Positions 16,238 through 24,895 of a stretch of 64,000 nt of DNA are shown here, piece by piece (positions within the stretch are counted from its first letter, which is position 1; each line of letters starts with the position of its first letter). The position numbers and the translations under genes are program-made. Source of the stretch: Chthonomonas calidirosea (GTDB lineage: Bacteria; Armatimonadota; Fimbriimonadia; Fimbriimonadales; Fimbriimonadaceae); contig CAMCWC010000008.1 in NCBI GenBank assembly GCA_945882415.1, positions 1-64,000 of the forward strand. The letters run 5' to 3'. A model generated the notes under the pieces. That model had not been told where the DNA came from. It saw only the letters and a program-made list of their open reading frames with translations, and searched no databases.

Positions 16238-17650
16238 TTAGCGGACTTGGCAGAAGACGGCGATGATGACCTCACCGTCCAGACGTCCCTTAACCTTGAC
16301 CACCGCACCAGGTGCAGCGATAAGTTCGAGGAAGCTAGCCGCGGAGATCATGTCACCGGACTTGTTCTTGAACTGAGATTCGGCAGCGTTGACGCTGACG
16401 ACCTTGCCAAGCGCTCCGGGGAATCCTTCCCACTCGGAGAGAGTGATCTTGAATTTCTTTTCCACAACGTTGATGTCCGATACGGCACCCTTGCCTTCGA
16501 CCTCGTTTCCAGGACCGCCGTCATCTTCACCTTCAAAGTGAACGGACTTAGCAGTGAGCGTGTTCGTCTCGGCGTTGTAGAGGCCCTCGGCTTCGACCGG
16601 TGCTGCTGGTTTTGCCAAGGCAAACCATTCGGCTTTGGTCGCGGTGAGTCCGCGTCGGAGGCGGAACCGAGTCGTGTCGGAGGTCTGAATTTTCACCGTG
16701 CTGGCTGCAGGGATGAAACCGCGGACCAGCTTGGCTTCGACCACGAAGGTTCCAGCCGTCGCATTGATCTCAGACATCGGTCCGAATACCTTTGGTTCTT
16801 CGGCTCGAGCATCTTCGATCTTAATGCTCTTGGCTTCAATCGTTCGCGTCGTGATGTTGAACGTGCCGCGAACTTCCGCTCTCTGGCCGTTCGCCAATAC
16901 TGGGTTCACGCCACCGTCTTCGCGGAAGATGACCGTGTTTGCCGTCGTGACAACGTTGATTGCCGCGCCTCGACCACTGAGGGTGAAGGTTTGGGTTGGA
17001 ATCGTTCCGGCGAGGGCGCCGACGGTGCCCTTGTAGTCCTCATCTCGATGGCGATCGTCGTTGCCAAGATTTGGATCTTCAACGCGCTTCGCTACTGGAG
17101 TGACGTGGGTTGCCGTCTCGGTCCAGTTTTCAAGATCGAAGTCAACAATGACGTTGGTCGTGCTGTTGACTTCTGCCTCGATTGAGACCGGGATGTGAGT
17201 TTTGCCGTCTGGCCCGTCAAACGAGGCAGCGAACTGCTTCGTGACACCAACGCCAGCAATGTTGACCAAGGAGACGGAATGGTCGACGATGACGTCGGCT
17301 CGCTTGTATCGGCCAATCGGAATGTTGCCCTGTGCGAGGAAGGAGAATCGTCGAGTGCCCGCTTGGTTAAGCGCGCGTAGGTCAGTCACGGTGCCAGCCG
17401 CATCTTCGAACACGGTGACGGCGGTGCCGTCTGGTCGCACAAGGCGAATACCGTGGACCTTGACCCAAACTTGAGCGTAGTCGTTAACTGCATCGGTGGC
17501 AAACATAGCAACAGGAACGGTTCCAGCGGTTGAACCCGTAGAACCGCCACCACCACCACATCCAGCCAACAGCGCTGTTGTGAGGATCGCGGCACCTGCC
17601 ACGAACGAGTGGAAGCCAATCAGCTTCTTAGTGAAGCAATGAAATCTCAT
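16238..17650 (-). CDS. DUF4382/DUF5666 lipoprotein
   Basis: This 470-residue lipoprotein has a long signal region ending in lipobox LLAGC, followed by a Gly/Ser/Thr linker. The first domain (about 55-195) matches DUF4382: VPVAMFATDAVNDYAQVWVKV, GNIPIGRYKRADVIVDHS and VIVDFDLENW. Several DUF5666-type beta modules follow, each with the form T-F--dGg-NPVLANGQRAEVRGTF...ARSIKIE. Such proteins are surface-exposed or periplasmic and of unknown role. ATG 17650 was chosen because it gives a basic n-region; a TTG at 17698 is also open. A perfect palindrome lies 72-92 bp upstream. Confidence 0.85.
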   Translation of the reverse strand: MRFHCFTKKLIGFHSFVAGAAILTTALLAGCGGGGGSTGSTAGTVPVAMFATDAVNDYAQVWVKVHGIRLVRPDGTAVTVFEDAAGTVTDLRALNQAGTRRFSFLAQGNIPIGRYKRADVIVDHSVSLVNIAGVGVTKQFAASFDGPDGKTHIPVSIEAEVNSTTNVIVDFDLENWTETATHVTPVAKRVEDPNLGNDDRHRDEDYKGTVGALAGTIPTQTFTLSGRGAAINVVTTANTVIFREDGGVNPVLANGQRAEVRGTFNITTRTIEAKSIKIEDARAEEPKVFGPMSEINATAGTFVVEAKLVRGFIPAASTVKIQTSDTTRFRLRRGLTATKAEWFALAKPAAPVEAEGLYNAETNTLTAKSVHFEGEDDGGPGNEVEGKGAVSDINVVEKKFKITLSEWEGFPGALGKVVSVNAAESQFKNKSGDMISAASFLELIAAPGAVVKVKGRLDGEVIIAVFCQVR

Positions 17651-17721
17651 CCCTTCTACGATATCGGACAGAAAGTTGGAGAACAAGATTGTTTCCAATG
17701 TATTGACCGATTTTCGCGCGA

Positions 17722-17742
17722 TTTGCCAGATTATCTGGCAAA
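17722..17742. promoter_or_regulatory. Perfect 9-bp inverted repeat, candidate operator
   Basis: TTTGCCAGA-TTA-TCTGGCAAA is perfectly palindromic. It is not followed by a U-tract on either strand (T-run precedes it in the leftward direction), so it is a poor terminator. It lies between the PepSY gene end and the DUF4382 lipoprotein start, suiting a dimeric repressor site for the lipoprotein gene. The remaining 17651-17806 stretch holds nothing else I recognise. Confidence 0.5.
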
Positions 17743-17806
17743 AATCTCATAAACTGGTTCACCGCGTGGGTTAAAGGTGTCGCCGGTTTGGCGAATTTAA
17801 TGTCAG

Positions 17807-18367
17807 TTATTCCGCGTCGCGCCGGTTGGATTTCGGGTCGACTGCGCTTGCCTTTTCCTTGAGGAACTTGCGTTTTCGAAGAATTGGCGTGAAGAACATG
17901 CCGATGCCGCTTATTGCCAAAGTTAAGAGTCCGAGTGCGGTGATCGGAAGTCCAAATTCGTGCATCAGGTCCGAAAAAATGCTGAAGTCGTGAATGTCTT
18001 CGGCCAGTTGGTCGTTTCGGAACGAGACGGTAAGTACCTTGCCCGTCTTGCCGTCAACCTGGACTTCTTGATACCCCTCTTTGCTTATGATCTTAAAAAT
18101 GTTTGACTTCGGTCGGTAGTCGACCCGGTCAACATCCTTCATTGTGCGAAGCTCGGGGATGCCCTTGGCAAGGGCCGCTTCCACGGCGACTTGCACCGAG
18201 ACGATTTCCGCAGGAGATTCCACCTTCTCGGCTTTCGCCTCGGGTGGCCGCATCCATTCAATCTTGCCCTTCGTGGCGAGCAAGAAACCGGTGGTCGCAA
18301 GGACAACCAGCAACAGGGAGGCAATGACGCCGACCCACTTGTGGGATTGCCGGAGGATTCGGAACAC
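17807..18367 (-). CDS. PepSY-domain membrane protein
   Basis: This 186-residue protein has an N-terminal helix (KWVGVIASLLLVVLATTGFLLA) preceded by the RQSHKWVG motif typical of PepSY-associated TM proteins, a PepSY-like domain (ESPAEIVSVQVAVEAALAKGIP ... EVQVDGKTGKVLTV), and a C-terminal helix pair region (FGLPITALGLLTLAISGIGMFF) before a basic cytoplasmic tail. Relatives include accessory proteins of iron/flavin reductases and peptidase inhibitors. The start is GTG 18367 with TATTGT 5 nt upstream. It diverges from uvrC across 63 bp. Confidence 0.85.
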   Translation of the reverse strand: MFRILRQSHKWVGVIASLLLVVLATTGFLLATKGKIEWMRPPEAKAEKVESPAEIVSVQVAVEAALAKGIPELRTMKDVDRVDYRPKSNIFKIISKEGYQEVQVDGKTGKVLTVSFRNDQLAEDIHDFSIFSDLMHEFGLPITALGLLTLAISGIGMFFTPILRKRKFLKEKASAVDPKSNRRDAE

Positions 18368-18430
18368 GCCTTACAATACGTCAAACTTTCTTTGCCCCGC
18401 TCTAGCGGCGTAGCGTAGTAAGAAACCAGC

Positions 18431-20275
18431 ATGGCCAGACGATCCTTGAACGAAACCGTGAACGAGCGGCTGGAAAAGCTTCCGGCCACTCCGGGTTGCT
18501 ACATCTACAAGGACGAGAAGGGTGGCGTGCTCTATGTCGGCAAGGCGATTTCGCTCAAGAACCGGGTTCGGAGCTATTTCCAAGCTTCTGCCAAGCACGG
18601 GCCGCGTATCGCCCGCTTGGTCGGCAAGGTCCGCGATATCGAATGGATTGTCGTGGACACCGAGCTTGAGGCACTCGTGCTTGAGTGCAACCTCATCAAG
18701 CAGTACCGGCCTCCGTACAACGTCCGGCTTCGCGACGACAAGTCGTACCCTTACGTCGCGATCACGAACGAAGCCTTTCCTCGCTTGATTTTTACGCGAA
18801 AGGTTCGAAAGGATGGTGCAAAGTACTTCGGCCCGTTCACGAGCGCTTTCGCGGTGCGGGACACGATCCAGCTGCTCCACAAGATCTTTCCGTTGATCCC
18901 GTGCGGAAAGAGCTGGACCGGTGCGGAGGTGCAGAGGCCCTGTTTGTACTTCCACCTCGGACGCTGCCTCGCACCTTGCGCGGGTAAGAGCGATCAGGCC
19001 GAGTACAAAAAGATCCTCGACAAAGTCGAGCGATTTCTCCAAGGGAAAGAGGAAAGCATCGTCGCCGACCTCACCGCGGATATGGAGAAAGCAGCAGAGA
19101 ACCTCGACTTCGAAAAGGCAGCCGGGATTCGAGATCAGATCCTCGCGATCGAAAAGGTGCTTCAACGCCAGAAGGTGCTGAGTTCCGATGCCGTGGATCA
19201 AGACGTCATCGCAGTCGTGAAAGACGAGCGCGGCGCGGCAATTCAGATGTTGTACATCCGAGGCGGAAAGCTCATCGGGCAGCGCCAGTACATGCTCGAT
19301 GGCGCGATGGAAGTCCCGCCCGCGGAAGCGGTCCAAGAGTTTGTGAAGCAGTACTACGCCGACGCTCCGGAGATCCCCCGGGAGGTTCTGCTGCCGCTAG
19401 AAATCGAAGAGCGCAACATTGTCCAGACGTGGCTCCGCCAGAAACGCGGATCGACGATGACGGTCGAAGTTCCGCAGACGGGAGAAAAAGCGCGCCTCGT
19501 CGATCTTGCGGCCGCCAACGCGGAACAGGCCCTCAACCAGTTCTCCCAAGAGATGGCGAAAAAGGAAGCCTGGGTAGAAGAGGCAATTGTGCAGCTTCAA
19601 GAAGCACTCGGTTTGCCGACTTTGCCGTCGCGAATTGAGGGCTACGATATCTCCAACATCCAAGGCACCGCGCCGGTAGGCAGCATGGTGGTTACGGAGA
19701 ACGGGGAGCCAGCGAAGGCGGAGTACCGGCGATTCAAGATCAAGTGGTTGCCCGAGGTGCCGAACGACTTCGCAATGATGAACGAAGTCATGATGCGGCG
19801 GCTCCGGGCTTACACCGACGGCGACGAAAAGTTCGCCAAGCTCCCGGACCTGATCCTGATCGACGGCGGAAAACCGCAGTTGAGCGCGGCGCTTAAGGCG
19901 AGGGATGAATTTGGTATGACCGTGCCGATGGTCGGCCTCGCCAAGCGGTACGAACTGCTATACATGCTGGACGAGAACGGCTTCCGCGAGATCGAATTGC
20001 CACTCAACTCCCCGGGACTCATGCTGCTTCGGCGCTTGCGAGACGAGGCGCACCGGTTCGCGTTGAGCTTCCACCGAAAGATTCGCGACAAACGGATGGG
20101 CGGCTCGGCGTTGGAAGAAATCCCGGGCGTGGGGCCGCGCCGACGTCGGTTGCTGCTGCGCACTTTCGGCTCGATCGACGCGATTCGGCGAGCCACCATT
20201 GAAGACCTAGCTTCTGTTCCCACGATGACCAATGCGCTGGCTGCAAAAGTTAAGGATTATCTTCAAGAAGCGTAA
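18431..20275 (+). CDS. uvrC: Excinuclease ABC subunit C
   Basis: UvrC makes the dual incisions of nucleotide excision repair after UvrA/UvrB damage recognition. The 614 residues show, in order, the GIY-YIG nuclease (PGCYIYKD...LYVGKAISLKNRV), a Cys-containing RPCLYFHLGRCLAPCAG motif, the UVR UvrB-binding motif (ENLDFEKAAGIRDQI), the RNase H-like endonuclease domain (EGYDISNIQGTAPVGSMVV, LILIDGGKPQL) and C-terminal helix-hairpin-helix motifs (EEIPGVGPRRRRLLL). Length and order match the family. It is a single gene between divergent and tandem neighbours. Confidence 0.97.
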   Translation: MARRSLNETVNERLEKLPATPGCYIYKDEKGGVLYVGKAISLKNRVRSYFQASAKHGPRIARLVGKVRDIEWIVVDTELEALVLECNLIKQYRPPYNVRLRDDKSYPYVAITNEAFPRLIFTRKVRKDGAKYFGPFTSAFAVRDTIQLLHKIFPLIPCGKSWTGAEVQRPCLYFHLGRCLAPCAGKSDQAEYKKILDKVERFLQGKEESIVADLTADMEKAAENLDFEKAAGIRDQILAIEKVLQRQKVLSSDAVDQDVIAVVKDERGAAIQMLYIRGGKLIGQRQYMLDGAMEVPPAEAVQEFVKQYYADAPEIPREVLLPLEIEERNIVQTWLRQKRGSTMTVEVPQTGEKARLVDLAAANAEQALNQFSQEMAKKEAWVEEAIVQLQEALGLPTLPSRIEGYDISNIQGTAPVGSMVVTENGEPAKAEYRRFKIKWLPEVPNDFAMMNEVMMRRLRAYTDGDEKFAKLPDLILIDGGKPQLSAALKARDEFGMTVPMVGLAKRYELLYMLDENGFREIELPLNSPGLMLLRRLRDEAHRFALSFHRKIRDKRMGGSALEEIPGVGPRRRRLLLRTFGSIDAIRRATIEDLASVPTMTNALAAKVKDYLQEA

Positions 20276-20309
20276 CAAAATTTTCCGATCCTGAAGCCAA
20301 ATCTTGCTG

Positions 20310-20315
20310 TAATAT
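20310..20315 (+). promoter_or_regulatory. -10-like element upstream of glutamate synthase
   Basis: TAATAT preceded by TG lies about 60 bp before the gltB start in the 99-bp gap after uvrC. No convincing -35 is seen. The leader from about 20322 to 20374 is short and unstructured to the eye. Confidence 0.35.
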
Positions 20316-20374
20316 GTGCGAGCCTCGGCAACGGTGACGAGCAGATTCCCAATGACGGGACGTTCTGAGCCTCA

Positions 20375-23300
20375 ATGTTTCAAGTCATTCGTCACGGACG
20401 CCCTCATCTCGAAGCCGACGCTTGCGGCATCGGATTTCTTGCAAGTCGAAAAGGAGTTGCCGACCGCACCGTTGTTCAACACGCCCTTGAACTGTGCCGT
20501 CAATTCGACCACCGCGGCGCTCCTGGGCATGGAGCCGGGGTGCAGTTGGATATCCCCTGGCCGCTCCTTCTCGATCGGTTTCCTGACCACGCAAAGCTCA
20601 TCGCGCAACAGGACTTGGCGCTCGGAATGTTCTTCCTGCCGTTGGAAACCACAGACCGCCGACGCTGCACCGCCATCGTCGAAGAGCTTGCGCACTTGGC
20701 CGGATCGGAGGTTCTTCAGTGGGCAGAAGTCCCGATTAACCCGGATGCGTTGCCCGAAGGCAGCTCGGCCCGGATGACGATGCCGAAGGTGAGACAGGCG
20801 ATCTTCCGCCGACCCGAGGGAATGAGCGAGGACGGTTGGTTTGCTTGTCGGTACTTGCTTCGTCTCGCGATTGATGAGGAAGCGAACAAGATGTATGGCG
20901 ACAACTTTGCCATCGTCAGCCTTTCGAACCGAACGGTTGTGTACAAGGGCCTTGCCGAACTCTCAAAAATCGGCGACCTGTATCCCGACCTCCAAGACCC
21001 ACATTTCCGCTCTCGGTACGTTCTGTTCCACAGTCGGTATTGCACCAACACGACCACGGCATGGCGTCGTGCTCAGCCGTTCTGGGCGTTGGCGCACAAC
21101 GGCGAAATTTCGACCATCCAGGGCAACGTCGCGTGGATGCAGGCGATTGGGCGCGACCTCATTGCAAACCTCGTTGAGCAGTTCCCTTCCATCCAAAAGC
21201 TCGCGAGCCGCATCACGAGCGTCGTGTGTCCCGGCGGCTCAGATACGGCAAACCTCGACGACATGCTCATCGCCCTTCTTGCGGGCGGCATGAACGTGCC
21301 ACAGGCGATCCTCGCTTTGCTTCCGCAAGCGACCAGCACGCTGCCAGATGGTTCGCCGCTTCGTAAATTCAACGAAGCCATGGAAGTCTTTCTCGGCGCA
21401 TGCGACGGACCTGCAGCGATTGTCGCCTGCGACGGAGACGATGCGGTTGCGCACCTTGATCGTAACGGCTTGCGCCCGCTTTGGATGACCGTGACCAAGG
21501 ACTTTGCCTTTGCGAGCAGCGAGCCGACGGGCACCTTCCCGCTCGGGCCATTCCAGTCTCAGCGCATCATGGGACCGGGCGAAACGATGCTCGTTCACCT
21601 TGCCGATGGCGCGATCCTTACCAACGAACAGGTTCACGACGAAGTTGGCCGAAAGGACTATCCGGGCCTCCCTCACGATGTCGTTCTGCTCTCAAGCACT
21701 GAAGAGCTTCCTGAATTCGGAGACCTAACTCGGCTGCAGCGGGCCTTTGGCATGGGTAAGGAAGACATTGATGTCGTCCTCGCGCCGCTGCTCAAGACCG
21801 GAAAGCCTGCGGTCGGCTCAATGGGAGACGACACTTCTCCCGCCGCCATTCTGGACCACTTCCCACGTCGGATCGAAGACTACTTTGCGCTCCGATTTGC
21901 CCAAGAAACCAGTCCGCCGATTGACCCGATTCGGGACGCGTGGGTGTTCGATTCCAGCGCCTCCATCGGTAACAGATCTGGGCTTTTCGGTGGTGAAGAC
22001 GGGCTGGTCTTCCGCTCCGAGCATCGCGTCATCTCCCTTGGTGAATGCGCTTGGTTGTCTTCCCAGGCCAGCGCTCACGTGCTAGATGCGACCTTCGATG
22101 CCGCAACCGGGAGCGAAGGTCTAGAAGCGCGTCTTTCAGAGTTGGTCGCCGAGGCGTCCGCCCTTGATGCCACTGTCCTCATCTTGAGTGACCGAAATGT
22201 CGATGCCGGTCGAGTGGCGGTGCCGATGTTGCGCCTCGTTTCGCGGTTGCATGAAGCGCTGATCCAAGAAAACCGTCGCCACCGCGTCGGACTCGTCGCG
22301 GATGCCGGGGTGTGGGACATCCACCATTGCGCTCTGTTGGTTAGCGTTGGCGCAGACGTGGTGTGTCCGTGGCTCGGGTCGGCTTCGGCTGGAGAGGAGG
22401 AATACAACTATCTGAAGGGAGTTCGCTCAGGATTCGTCGAGGCGATGTCGATGATGGGCGTCACGCCGTCCTCGGCTTATTGCGGCGCGCGATTGATCGA
22501 AGCCATCGGGCTTGATAAAGACTTCCTCGCCCGAGAGATTCCAAATGTTCCGGGACACCTGGAAGGCATTGGGGTCGACACCCTCAATTCGGAGTGGCTG
22601 CAATTCCACGCGGAGGCGTTCGTCGAAGAGTGCGCCCTGCCCGACTTCGGCGAATATCGGCACACCAAGTCTGGACGCGCCCATGCGAATAATGCCGACA
22701 TCGTTCGGAATCTTCAGTCCGCTACGGGTTACTCCAAGAAGATTCACGAAGGAAAACCCGGGACTTACGAGGCTTATCAAACTTACGCAATGTTGGTCAG
22801 CGAGCGAACGCCGATCACGCTTTTGGACTGTCTCCACCTGAAGCCCGGCTCACCCATCCCAATCGAGGAGGTTGAGTCGGAGCTTTCAATCGCTTGGCGC
22901 TTCATGGCACCCGGCATGAGCGAAGGCGCTCTTAGTTCGCCCGCGCACATGGCGGTTGCGAGCGGCCTGAATCTCCTGCGCCGTTACATTTCGGTCTTCG
23001 AGAAGTCGGCAACCCTAAGCGGCATCGGGCCAATTGCGAACAGCGGTGAGGGTGGGTTTGAGAAAGAGCGCATCGGGACTCGCTTCGGCAACCGGAGCGT
23101 TCAGTACTCCGGCGGTCGCTTCACGATCACGCCGTGGACGGCCTCGACCGCGTTGGAAGCAGAAGTAAAGTTTGCCCAAGGGGCAAAGCCCGGTAAAGGC
23201 GGTCAGCTCCCCGGCAAAAAGGTCTCGGTCCAAGTGGCCCGACAGCGTGGATGCGAACCCGGTTACGAGCTCATTAGCCCGCCGATCAATCACAACTTGT

Positions 23301-24802
23301 ATTCCATCGAAGACGTGAAGCTCATGATCGAGAGCTGGCGTCACTTGAACCCCAACGTGAATTGCGCACTGAAGTTCGTCGCCACCCACGGCATCGAAAT
23401 GGTCGTGATGGGCGGCGTAAACGCCGGGGCCAACCGATTGCATATCAGCGACGGATGCGGCGGTACGGGTGCGGCCAAGCGGGTCGACCAAAAGCACGCC
23501 GGAATACCGGTTGCCGCTGTTCTGCCAAACGTCCACGAGACTTTGCTGGAAGAGGGTGTGCGACACCTGGTTGAAATCAGCGTGGATGGCGGTGTTCAGA
23601 ACGGAGAGCAGGCGCTAAAGTTGATTCACCTCGGTGCGGACCGAGTAGGAATCGGCACCAGCCTGCTTATCGCCGTGGGATGCTCGATGCTGCGTAAGTG
23701 CCACCTTGCCGGTCCCGATCCAGCGGATCCCACCGGAAAGCGGCGTCTCGGCTGCGCGCCAGGCGTTGCTACGCAAGACCCAGCGCTCGTCGCAAAGTTC
23801 CAAGGGAAAGGGAAGCACGTAGCGCGCTACTTGCTCTTCATGGCCCGCGAAGTGCGTGAGCTGATGGCGGCAAACGGGATTCGCAACCTGAGCGAGATCG
23901 TCGGTCGGCGGGATCGCCTTGAGCCGAAGCCTTGTCTCACCGGAAAGTCAGCCCAGCTTGATTTCGGCGTGTTGCTCGCACCACCGATTTCCCGGGAAAG
24001 TAAGCGCGACTACGCGTTGCAAACCCGGAGCCATGCGCCCACTTTGCGGGCGCAGGAGCTTGCGGCGGCCGAAGTTGCGCTACGAGGAGATAGCGATCAG
24101 CTCACTGAGCAACTCACGAATGTCGACCGATGCGTTGGCATCGCGGCGGCTGGTCAGATCGCACGGGCAAAGGGTGACCTTGGATTAACCGAGGGCAAGC
24201 TCAAAATGCACCACACCGGTGCGGCGGGCCACTATTACGGCGCCTATCTGGTCAACGGGATGGAGCTACGCCTCACGGGATCGGTAGCCGACTCGGCGTT
24301 CACGGCGGCATACGGCGGAAAGCTTGTCATCCGACAAGCCGAGGGCCAAACCGGTCTTACCGTGGTTGGTAACGCCTTCGGCTACGGTGCCCGGGGAGGC
24401 TCGGCCTTCATTGCTGGTCGGGCGGGTAACCGGTTTGGCGTTTGCTTCCGCAAGAACCCGGAAGGCGGCGGCCCCACCGTTGTTGTCGAAGGCGTGGAAT
24501 CCAACGCGTTCCAATACATGACCGGTGGCGTTGCCGTTGTACTCGGTCCCACTGGCTTCAACTTGGGCGCCGGAATGACGGGAGGGAAGGTTTATCTCCT
24601 GGAAGCCGACCTTGCCAACCTGAACCCAGATTACGTTCACGCCATTGCCCTAGACGAGTCCGATCTAGAGCTTGTCCAAGATCTGATTCAGCGGCACATC
24701 GTTGAAACAGGTAGCGAAATCGCGAAGAGGGCTCTGAGCCAAGTATCGAATGAGCATTTTGTTAAAGTGGTCACCAAACTACTGCCCGAGTCACTCGAAT
24801 GA
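20375..24802 (+). CDS. gltB: Glutamate synthase large subunit
   Basis: This 1475-residue enzyme makes glutamate from glutamine and 2-oxoglutarate. Domains in order are the N-terminal class II amidotransferase with nucleophile Cys17 in DACGIGF (probably exposed by propeptide removal), the central domain, the FMN-binding synthase domain (GGTGAAKRVDQKHAGIPV, DGGVQNGEQALKLIHLGADRVGIGT) and the C-terminal beta-helix (GNAFGYGARGGSAFIAGRAG). The 3Fe-4S cysteines are Cys1103, Cys1109 and Cys1127. The usual spacing is C-x5-C-x4-C; here the last interval is 17 residues, an insertion rich in Pro, Asp and Lys. No gltD small subunit is adjacent, so the electron donor could be a distant GltD or ferredoxin. 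Confidence 0.95.
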   Translation: MFQVIRHGRPHLEADACGIGFLASRKGVADRTVVQHALELCRQFDHRGAPGHGAGVQLDIPWPLLLDRFPDHAKLIAQQDLALGMFFLPLETTDRRRCTAIVEELAHLAGSEVLQWAEVPINPDALPEGSSARMTMPKVRQAIFRRPEGMSEDGWFACRYLLRLAIDEEANKMYGDNFAIVSLSNRTVVYKGLAELSKIGDLYPDLQDPHFRSRYVLFHSRYCTNTTTAWRRAQPFWALAHNGEISTIQGNVAWMQAIGRDLIANLVEQFPSIQKLASRITSVVCPGGSDTANLDDMLIALLAGGMNVPQAILALLPQATSTLPDGSPLRKFNEAMEVFLGACDGPAAIVACDGDDAVAHLDRNGLRPLWMTVTKDFAFASSEPTGTFPLGPFQSQRIMGPGETMLVHLADGAILTNEQVHDEVGRKDYPGLPHDVVLLSSTEELPEFGDLTRLQRAFGMGKEDIDVVLAPLLKTGKPAVGSMGDDTSPAAILDHFPRRIEDYFALRFAQETSPPIDPIRDAWVFDSSASIGNRSGLFGGEDGLVFRSEHRVISLGECAWLSSQASAHVLDATFDAATGSEGLEARLSELVAEASALDATVLILSDRNVDAGRVAVPMLRLVSRLHEALIQENRRHRVGLVADAGVWDIHHCALLVSVGADVVCPWLGSASAGEEEYNYLKGVRSGFVEAMSMMGVTPSSAYCGARLIEAIGLDKDFLAREIPNVPGHLEGIGVDTLNSEWLQFHAEAFVEECALPDFGEYRHTKSGRAHANNADIVRNLQSATGYSKKIHEGKPGTYEAYQTYAMLVSERTPITLLDCLHLKPGSPIPIEEVESELSIAWRFMAPGMSEGALSSPAHMAVASGLNLLRRYISVFEKSATLSGIGPIANSGEGGFEKERIGTRFGNRSVQYSGGRFTITPWTASTALEAEVKFAQGAKPGKGGQLPGKKVSVQVARQRGCEPGYELISPPINHNLYSIEDVKLMIESWRHLNPNVNCALKFVATHGIEMVVMGGVNAGANRLHISDGCGGTGAAKRVDQKHAGIPVAAVLPNVHETLLEEGVRHLVEISVDGGVQNGEQALKLIHLGADRVGIGTSLLIAVGCSMLRKCHLAGPDPADPTGKRRLGCAPGVATQDPALVAKFQGKGKHVARYLLFMAREVRELMAANGIRNLSEIVGRRDRLEPKPCLTGKSAQLDFGVLLAPPISRESKRDYALQTRSHAPTLRAQELAAAEVALRGDSDQLTEQLTNVDRCVGIAAAGQIARAKGDLGLTEGKLKMHHTGAAGHYYGAYLVNGMELRLTGSVADSAFTAAYGGKLVIRQAEGQTGLTVVGNAFGYGARGGSAFIAGRAGNRFGVCFRKNPEGGGPTVVVEGVESNAFQYMTGGVAVVLGPTGFNLGAGMTGGKVYLLEADLANLNPDYVHAIALDESDLELVQDLIQRHIVETGSEIAKRALSQVSNEHFVKVVTKLLPESLE

Positions 24803-24895
24803 CAATGGATCAGCGGTTTAGGATCAAAGAACCAGATGGGTTAGTACCGCTTTAGAGGTACGTTAGAGCACAAGGCTAGCACCAATTATTTGCAT

